Positions 4,875 to 10,286 of a stretch of DNA of 10,286 nt are shown one piece after another. Every line of letters begins with the position of its first letter. Positions within the stretch are counted from its first letter, which is position 1. The notes beneath the pieces were generated by a model. It saw only the letters and a list, made by a program, of their open reading frames with translations. It did not search any database and had not been told where the DNA came from. This stretch comes from JBCDBH01 sp039184055 (GTDB taxonomy: Bacteria > Acidobacteriota > Thermoanaerobaculia > Multivoradales > J023): positions 1 to 10,286 of the forward strand of contig JBCDBH010000212.1 in NCBI GenBank assembly GCA_039184055.1, written 5' to 3'. The position numbers and the translations under genes are program-made.

Positions 4875-7040
4875 ATGAAGATTGCCTGGAAACTGATTCT
4901 GATCATCGTCTTGATGGCGGTGCCTACCGTTTTCGCGGTGTACCTATTCGTGGTCGATACGCAAGACGACATCGCCAAAGCCGATCTGGAAAACGTCGCG
5001 CTCGAATATCTCATCGACCTGCGCCAATTCTTCCAGCACGTGCCGCAGCATCGCGGTACCGCCGCCGGTGTCATCGGTGGCGACACCACCCAGCGCGCGT
5101 CGCTCCAACGTCTCGCCGCGACGGTCAACAACGACCTGGTCACCCTCGCGGAGATCGACGCCGAGCTCGGTGCGCGACTCGATACCACCGAGCGCTTCGA
5201 GCAGCTGCGTAACGACTGGAAAGACCTCGAGCCTCGTGCCACATCGCTGTCGGGACCCGAGAGCTTCGCGCGCCACACCACTCTTATCGCCGACACCATG
5301 GCCCTCATGCGCCACATCGCCAACACCGGCAAGCTGGTGAGCGATCCCGATGTCGATTCCTCTCACTTGATCACCGCCATCGTCGAGCGGATTCCCGACG
5401 TCGCCGAGAACATGGGTGTGTTGCGTGGTCTCGGCAACGGCATCGCGGCGCGTGGCGTCATTACCCTCGACGAGCAAATCCGGCTCAGTGAGCTGATCGC
5501 GCGCATCCGCTCGGGTGTTGTCAACATCGATATCAACCTTCGCGCCGCCATCGATGCCAACCCGGAGCTCGAGGCCGAGCTGATGCAAGTCCTGACCGAC
5601 AGTACCGGCGGTGTCGAGAGCTTTCTGCGTTTGGCCGAAACCCGGATCCTCCGCGCCGAGGTGATGACCGTGCCAGCGGCCGACTATTTCGCCGCCGGTA
5701 CCGAAGCGATCGACCGCTTCTTCGTTCTCTACGACGCCAGCTTGACCAGCACCCAGCGCGTGCTCGCCGAGCGCAGCAGCCGGCTGGAGTTCTTGCGTAA
5801 CCTCCAGCTCGGTCTGGCGATCGGCCTCGCCCTGGTGGCCCTCGGTCTGGCCTTCTTCTTCCAGCGCGGTATTACCCGACAAATCGACGCCATCGGCGCC
5901 TTCTTCGGCCAGGTCGGTATCGGCAACTTCGAAGCCCGTGCCGATGTCACCAGCACCGACGAGCTCGGCGACCTGGCGACCAACCTCAACGCCACCTTCG
6001 ACGCCATCCGCGACCTGCTCCAGACGCAGGAAGACAAAGAGAAGCTCCAGTCGAGCATTCAGAAGCTCCTGATCGAGGTCTCCGACGTCGCCGACGGTGA
6101 TCTCACCGTCGAAGCCGAGGTCACCGAAGAAGTCACCGGCGCGATCGCCGACTCGTTCAACTACATGATCGATCAGCTCCGCCAGATCATCTACAGCGTC
6201 CAGGACACGACGCTCCAGGTGAGCTCGGCGGCGACCGAGGTCCAAGCGACCACCGAGCATCTCGCCGAAGGTAGTGAGGCCCAGGCCGAACAAATCGTCA
6301 ACGCCTCATCGGCGGTCGACGAGCTCGCGCTGTCGATCCAGCAGGTGTCGGAGAACGCCACCACCGCCGCGACGGTCGCCGAGCAAGCCACCGTCAACGC
6401 GCAACAGGGCACCAGCTCGGTGGGTCAGACCATCACCGGCATGAACGCCATCCGGCAGCAGGTGCAAGAAACCTCGAAACGGATCAAGCGTCTCGGTGAG
6501 AGCTCACAGGAGATCGGTGAGATCGTCGGTCTGATCGGCGACATCGCCGATCGCACCAGCATCCTGGCGCTCAACGCCTCGATCCAGGCGGCGATGGCCG
6601 GCGAAGCCGGACGTGGTTTCGCGGTGGTCGCCGAGGAAGTCGAGCGTCTCGCCGAACGGTCCGCCGAAGCCACCAAGCGCATCTCGGGTCTGATCAAGAC
6701 GATTCAGAGCGAAACCAGCGAAGCGGTGGCGGCGATGGAAGAGACCACCCGCGAGGTGGTGAGCGGCTCCGGTCTCGCCAACGAAGCCGGTCAGGCGCTC
6801 GCCGAAATCGAAGCGGTGTCGAACCGTCTGGCCGAGATCATCGGCTCGATCTCGATGTCCGCCAACCAGCAGGCCCGTGGCTCGGAGTCGGTGGCGCGGG
6901 CGATGAACGAGATCTCCGACGTCACCCAGCAAACCGCCGCCGGCACCAAGCAAGCGGCCGTGTCGATCCGCAATCTCGCCGAGATGGCGGACGACCTGCG
7001 CGGCTCGGTGTCGACCTTCAAGCTGCCAGGACGCGCTTGA
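4875..7040 (+). CDS. pilJ: PilJ-like methyl-accepting chemotaxis transducer
   Basis: This is a 721-residue inner-membrane transducer. A membrane segment at about 5-26 (LILIIVLMAVPTVFAVYLF) and a second at 311-330 (LGLAIGLALVALGLAFFF) bracket a periplasmic domain of about 285 residues. A HAMP domain follows (331-383), then a second HAMP-like unit (about 392-445, with DVADGDLTVEAEV). The signalling coiled coil spans about 446-720. Its hairpin tip at 547-596 has IGDIADRTSILALNASIQAAMAGEAGRGFAVVAEEV; the ALNASIQAAMAG wording matches PilJ rather than flagellar transducers (ALNAAIEAARAG). There is no C-terminal pentapeptide for methyltransferase docking. The sensor is mostly helical, with QHRGTAAGVIGGD at 58-70 and a DPDVDSS...IPDVAENMGVLRGLGNGI stretch at 157-190. 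It looks like the helical, nitrate-sensor-like domains of other transducers rather than classic PilJ. GAGGA (4864-4868) precedes ATG 4875 by 6 bases. Confidence 0.9.
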   Translation: MKIAWKLILIIVLMAVPTVFAVYLFVVDTQDDIAKADLENVALEYLIDLRQFFQHVPQHRGTAAGVIGGDTTQRASLQRLAATVNNDLVTLAEIDAELGARLDTTERFEQLRNDWKDLEPRATSLSGPESFARHTTLIADTMALMRHIANTGKLVSDPDVDSSHLITAIVERIPDVAENMGVLRGLGNGIAARGVITLDEQIRLSELIARIRSGVVNIDINLRAAIDANPELEAELMQVLTDSTGGVESFLRLAETRILRAEVMTVPAADYFAAGTEAIDRFFVLYDASLTSTQRVLAERSSRLEFLRNLQLGLAIGLALVALGLAFFFQRGITRQIDAIGAFFGQVGIGNFEARADVTSTDELGDLATNLNATFDAIRDLLQTQEDKEKLQSSIQKLLIEVSDVADGDLTVEAEVTEEVTGAIADSFNYMIDQLRQIIYSVQDTTLQVSSAATEVQATTEHLAEGSEAQAEQIVNASSAVDELALSIQQVSENATTAATVAEQATVNAQQGTSSVGQTITGMNAIRQQVQETSKRIKRLGESSQEIGEIVGLIGDIADRTSILALNASIQAAMAGEAGRGFAVVAEEVERLAERSAEATKRISGLIKTIQSETSEAVAAMEETTREVVSGSGLANEAGQALAEIEAVSNRLAEIIGSISMSANQQARGSESVARAMNEISDVTQQTAAGTKQAAVSIRNLAEMADDLRGSVSTFKLPGRA

Positions 7041-7059
7041 TCCGGCTCGTCGGCGCACC

Positions 7060-7950
7060 GTGATCGCTACCGACCCGCAACCGATGACCGAGTCGTCCCC
7101 CTGGTCGGTAGCCGATCGCCCGACGCTCGCTCCCGCCGAGCACGCCTACTGGCGTCGCTTGATCCGGCAACGCTGTGGCATCGACTTCGGCGACAGCCGG
7201 ATCAGCACGCTGCGGCGTTGTCTCGGCGAGCGATCGCGGGTGCTCGGCTTGCGTTCCTTCGACGCCTACCACGCTCATCTCAGCGCCGACGACTCGGAGT
7301 GGGAGAACCTCGTCGAGCTGCTGGTCAACGGCGAGTCGAGCTTCTTTCGTCACCCGCCCTCCTTCGACGCCTTGCACAAGGTGCTCCGCGAGCTCCTCGC
7401 ACGCAAGACGAAGGAGGGCGACACCGGTCTTCGGCTGTGGAGCGCCGGGTGTTCACGGGGCCAAGAAGCCTATTCCCTGGCGATCTGTGCTCGCGAAGCG
7501 ACCATTGCCCATCCCGAGCAACGCGTCCTGGTGGTCGGCTCCGACCTGAGCCGTACCGCTCTCGCCGCCGCGACGGCGGGGCGCTACCGGGAACGAAGCG
7601 TGGCACGGCTCCCCGAAGCGGTGCGTCGACGGCATTTCAAGGCCTGTCGCGATCTCGACCCGCCGCAGGTCCAGATCCACGACACCCTGCGACAGACGGT
7701 GCGTTTTCACCATTGGAATCTGGTGCGGGCCGACACCTGGCCGCTGCCCCGTCAAGACGTCATCTTCTGCCAGAACCTGTTGATTTATTTTCACAAAGAC
7801 GATCGCGCCATCGCATTGGAACGATTCTTCGCGCAGCTCAACCCGGGTGGCTACTTCTTTCCGGGTCCTGGAGAAGCCATCGGCTGGCGACGCGAAGGGC
7901 TGAAGACGCACCGTGTCGACGACACGATCATCTTCCAACGTGAGCATTGA
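7060..7950 (+). CDS. pilK: CheR/PilK-type protein methyltransferase
   Basis: This 296-residue protein should transfer methyl groups from S-adenosylmethionine to glutamates of the transducer encoded just upstream. The N-terminal helical CheR domain covers about 25-95, ending NGESSFFRHPPSF. The Rossmann-like domain follows: LRLWSAGCSRGQEAYSLAI at 124-142 (methyl-donor site), VVGSDLSRTALAAATAGRY at 158-176, and DVIFCQNLLIYF at 233-244. Then comes LNPGGYFFPGPGEAI at 260-274. Compared with classic CheR, GCxxGEE is GCSRGQE, FCRN is FCQN and GHSE is GPGE; such drift fits the PilK branch. There is no TPR extension. It starts 19 bases after the transducer. The start is either GTG 7060 or ATG 7084 (288 residues); neither has a clear ribosome binding site. 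The family call is firm; the name follows from gene order. Confidence 0.88.
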   Translation: MIATDPQPMTESSPWSVADRPTLAPAEHAYWRRLIRQRCGIDFGDSRISTLRRCLGERSRVLGLRSFDAYHAHLSADDSEWENLVELLVNGESSFFRHPPSFDALHKVLRELLARKTKEGDTGLRLWSAGCSRGQEAYSLAICAREATIAHPEQRVLVVGSDLSRTALAAATAGRYRERSVARLPEAVRRRHFKACRDLDPPQVQIHDTLRQTVRFHHWNLVRADTWPLPRQDVIFCQNLLIYFHKDDRAIALERFFAQLNPGGYFFPGPGEAIGWRREGLKTHRVDDTIIFQREH

Positions 7951-7982
7951 TGCGTCGCCGCAAGAGAAAGACTCGACGATGA
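7950..7982 (+). other. Possible 10-codon coupling frame between methyltransferase and kinase genes
   Basis: ATG 7950-7952 overlaps the methyltransferase stop (TGATG), encodes MRRRKRKTRR, and ends at TGA 7980-7982, which overlaps the kinase start ATG 7979 as ATGA. Such a frame could hand terminating ribosomes on to the kinase start, which itself has only a weak purine-rich stretch upstream (GAGAAAG, about 7964-7970). It may be chance: the composition is simple and no ribosome binding site precedes it. Confidence 0.2.
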
Positions 7983-10286
7983 CGAAGAACATCGATCCCG
8001 TGCTGCTGGGCGGTTTTGCCGGCGAGGTCCGAGGCTACCTGCCAAAGATCCGCCGCGGCCTCTCGGTGGCCCTCGACGAGCCCGACCGGCTCGACGTCCT
8101 CGAGGAAGTGCACCGGCTCTTTCACAGCGTCAAGGGCGCCTCGTCCATGATCGGCCTGGCGCCCCTCAGTCGGATCGCCTACTACGCTGAAGAGACCATC
8201 GAGCAGATCGGCGCCGGCCAACTGCCGTTCGATCGCCCGACCTTCGACGCGCTCGACGGTGCAGCCTCGCTGGTCGGTCAATTCATCGACGAGCTGCTCG
8301 AAGACCGTCTCGACGCTCGCCCCCTGCTCGCCCGCGCCGTCTTCGCGTTCCGGCGTCTACGCGGCCTGCCCGAAGCGGGTGACGAAGCCGAAATCGCACG
8401 CTACGTGCCGCCGGCGCCCGAAGAGGAAGCCCCGCCCCAGGAAGCGCCCGAGCTCGCCCCACCCGATACCGAGGACATCTGGCCACCCGAGCCCGATGAT
8501 CTCCCGGCACCCGATCTCGGGGACATGGCGGACGATGCCTCGTGGCCGAGCCCGCCCGCCACCGAGAGCTTCGACGACGAGATCTCGCGTGAGCTGGTGG
8601 CCGGCTTTCGGCTCGAAGCCCAGGACCATCTCGCCACCATGGGCGCCCAGCTGCGCGCCATGGCGAGGCATCCGAGCGATCGCTCGGCCCTGCTCCCCAT
8701 TCGACACAGCGCGCACACCCTCAAGGGCGCCGCCTCGCTCGTCGGCTTCACCAAGCTCGGACGCCTGGCGCATCGGATGGAAGATCTGCTCGACGTCGTC
8801 GACGCCACCGCAAGCGGCGACGCACTCAGCGAGCATCTCGACCTGCTCTTCGCCACCACCGATCTGATGAGCGATCTGGCCGGCGAGCCCATCGACTCGA
8901 CGTCTCTCGATCCTCGAATCGCCGAGCTCGAACCCCGCTACGACGCGATCCTCGCGCCACACGGCGCCGAACCAGCCGTCGATCTCGACCAGCCGCTCCC
9001 GGATCTCAGCGCCCTGGCGACCCTCGAACCCTCCGAACCGGCCACCACGAGCGCTAGCCCGTCGAGTCCGATGGTGCGGATCCCGCTCGAACGTCTCGAT
9101 GAGCTGGTGCGTCTCGTCGGTGAGCTGGTGGTGCAACGCTCGACCTTCGAGCAGCATCAACAACGCTTCACCCACGAAGTCGACGAGCTTCGGCTGAGCC
9201 TGGCGCGTCTCGGTCGCCTCGCGCATCGCTTCGAAACCGAATACGAAGTGCTCGCCCTCGCCAGCGGCTCGACCGGCTCCGACTCCGCCGGCGAAGGCTT
9301 CGACGAGCTCGAGCTCGATCGCTACACCGAGCTCCACCTCCTGTCACGCGAGGTCGCCGAGACCAACAGCGACATCACCGCGGTGACCACCGAGCTCGGT
9401 CTTTCGGTGGGCGACTTCGACGGCTACCTCACCCGCGTCGGTCGTCTGACCAGCGAAGTCCAAGACAAGCTGATGCGACTCCGCATGGTGCCGGTATCCA
9501 GTCTCGCCAATCGTCTCCACCGCGCCGTGCGCGTCCCGGCGACCGAGCAAGGCAAACAGGTCGATCTGACGATCGAAGGCGAGAGCATCGAGCTCGACAA
9601 GACCGTGCTCGAAACGATTGCCGATCCCCTGGTGCACCTGCTGCGCAACGCCGTCGCCCACGGCATCGAGCCACCCGAGCTCCGTCGCGCCCTGGGCAAG
9701 AGCGAGCACGGCCGTGTCTGGCTGCGCGCCTTCAACGAGGGCACCCAAGTCGTGCTCGAAGTGGGCGACGACGGCGCCGGTCTCGACCTCGAACGCACGA
9801 GGAGCATGGCGATCGAAGGTGGTCACATCAGCGTCGAAGACGCCGAGACGATGACCGACCTCGAAACTCGTGATCTGCTTTTCCTGCCCGGTCTCAGCAC
9901 CGCCACGGACGTCAGCGAGATCGCCGGTCGTGGTGTCGGTCTCGACATCGTCAAATCGAACGTCGAAGGCCTGAAAGGCACGCTCGACGTTCACTCCGAG
10001 CCCGGCGCCGGGGTCACCTTCACCATCCGTCTGCCGATGACCCTGGCGATCGCCCGGGTTCTCCTGGTGGAAGCTCGGCGACAGACCTTCGCCGTGCCCC
10101 TCGCCGCGGTCCACCAGATCCTGCGTATCGAAGACGAAGACCTCCAGGAGCTCGGCAGCGAACGCGTGCTCCGGCTCGACGGCAAACCCGTACCGGCCAC
10201 CGATCTCGGCGCATCGCTCGGGCTCCAGGCATCGACCGATGCGCCGTCGCGTCGTCGGCCGGTCATCGTCCTCCGCCAAGGCGGCG
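7979..10286 (+). CDS. chpA: ChpA/CheA-type histidine kinase with two HPt domains (3' partial)
   Basis: The frame is open for 769 codons and runs off the window. HPt 1 (about 5-110) has phospho-acceptor His49 in FHSVKGASS. A Pro/Glu/Asp-rich linker (about 131-200) leads to HPt 2 (about 201-300) with His246 in SAHTLKGAAS. A second linker runs to about 364. The long dimerisation domain (365-515) opens MVRIPLERLDELVRLVGELV and closes KLMRLRMVPV, as in ChpA-like kinases. The ATPase domain (about 540-685) has the N box HLLRNAVAHGIE (553-564), G1 VGDDGAG (595-601), F-box-like LLFLPGLST (633-641) and G2 GRGVGLDIVKS (650-660). The CheW-like P5 begins near 690 and is cut at VIVLRQGG; a C-terminal receiver may follow, as in ChpA. 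It would phosphorylate both receivers. ATG 7979 is chosen; GTG 7940 is in frame and would overlap the methyltransferase gene. The product is cytoplasmic and bound in the array through PilI. Confidence 0.92.
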   Translation, partial: MTKNIDPVLLGGFAGEVRGYLPKIRRGLSVALDEPDRLDVLEEVHRLFHSVKGASSMIGLAPLSRIAYYAEETIEQIGAGQLPFDRPTFDALDGAASLVGQFIDELLEDRLDARPLLARAVFAFRRLRGLPEAGDEAEIARYVPPAPEEEAPPQEAPELAPPDTEDIWPPEPDDLPAPDLGDMADDASWPSPPATESFDDEISRELVAGFRLEAQDHLATMGAQLRAMARHPSDRSALLPIRHSAHTLKGAASLVGFTKLGRLAHRMEDLLDVVDATASGDALSEHLDLLFATTDLMSDLAGEPIDSTSLDPRIAELEPRYDAILAPHGAEPAVDLDQPLPDLSALATLEPSEPATTSASPSSPMVRIPLERLDELVRLVGELVVQRSTFEQHQQRFTHEVDELRLSLARLGRLAHRFETEYEVLALASGSTGSDSAGEGFDELELDRYTELHLLSREVAETNSDITAVTTELGLSVGDFDGYLTRVGRLTSEVQDKLMRLRMVPVSSLANRLHRAVRVPATEQGKQVDLTIEGESIELDKTVLETIADPLVHLLRNAVAHGIEPPELRRALGKSEHGRVWLRAFNEGTQVVLEVGDDGAGLDLERTRSMAIEGGHISVEDAETMTDLETRDLLFLPGLSTATDVSEIAGRGVGLDIVKSNVEGLKGTLDVHSEPGAGVTFTIRLPMTLAIARVLLVEARRQTFAVPLAAVHQILRIEDEDLQELGSERVLRLDGKPVPATDLGASLGLQASTDAPSRRRPVIVLRQGG

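Noticed and set aside
4944..6293. 449-codon open frame on the minus strand, opposite the transducer gene
   Set aside because: It is a mirror of the biased codon use (many NNC and GNN codons) of the transducer gene, which has clear domains throughout. The translation is a run of Gly/Asp/Val/Glu without a recognisable fold.
8357..10279. Two long minus-strand open frames (8357-9337 and 9344-10279)
   Set aside because: Both lie opposite the kinase frame, which has intact HPt, dimerisation and ATPase motifs. They are antisense shadows caused by high GC.
1..10286. CRISPR array, insertion sequence or other tandem repeats
   Set aside because: No regularly spaced repeats, terminal inverted repeats or transposase motifs were found on either strand by eye.

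Overview
The window reads as a piece of the chromosome of a moderately GC-rich bacterium, most likely a gammaproteobacterium. The reasons are the seryl-tRNA synthetase C-terminus followed directly by its cognate tRNA-Ser(TGA), and a chemosensory operon ordered like the gammaproteobacterial Pil-Chp cluster (pilG, pilI, pilH, pilJ, pilK, chpA). The exact taxon cannot be fixed by reading. Every supported gene is on the + strand. Non-coding DNA is limited to short gaps, the largest being 167 bases.

Layout. Positions 1-124 hold the end of serS, and 142-231 a complete tRNA-Ser with encoded CCA. A stand-alone DUF4388 (PATAN) protein follows at 330-1154. After a 167-base spacer, a tightly packed set of genes runs to the right edge: a TPR-like/receiver fusion whose receiver resembles PilG (1322-2308), a CheW/PilI adaptor with an acidic N-terminal extension (2301-2963), an M16 zinc peptidase (2960-4282), an unrecognised 51-residue protein with a very good ribosome binding site (4320-4475), a PilH-like receiver (4495-4860), a PilJ-like transducer (4875-7040), a CheR/PilK-type methyltransferase (7060-7950), and the first 769 codons of a ChpA/CheA-type kinase with two HPt domains, cut by the window end (7979-10286).

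How they would work together (inference from family knowledge). The transducer senses a signal in the periplasm or envelope. PilI couples it to the ChpA-type kinase. The kinase phosphorylates the PilG-like and PilH-like receivers, and the methyltransferase sets transducer sensitivity. In well-studied Pil-Chp systems the output is type IV pilus motor control, surface sensing and cAMP. The DUF4388 protein is a plausible output element, because PATAN domains are joined to CheY-type receivers in cyanobacterial pilus regulators.

What departs from the textbook cluster: the M16 peptidase and the 51-residue protein lie between pilI and pilH, the PilG-like receiver carries a TPR-like N-terminus, the transducer has a sensor that does not look like classic PilJ, and the PATAN protein is separate from any receiver. 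The peptidase plus small-protein pair is the best candidate for something undescribed.
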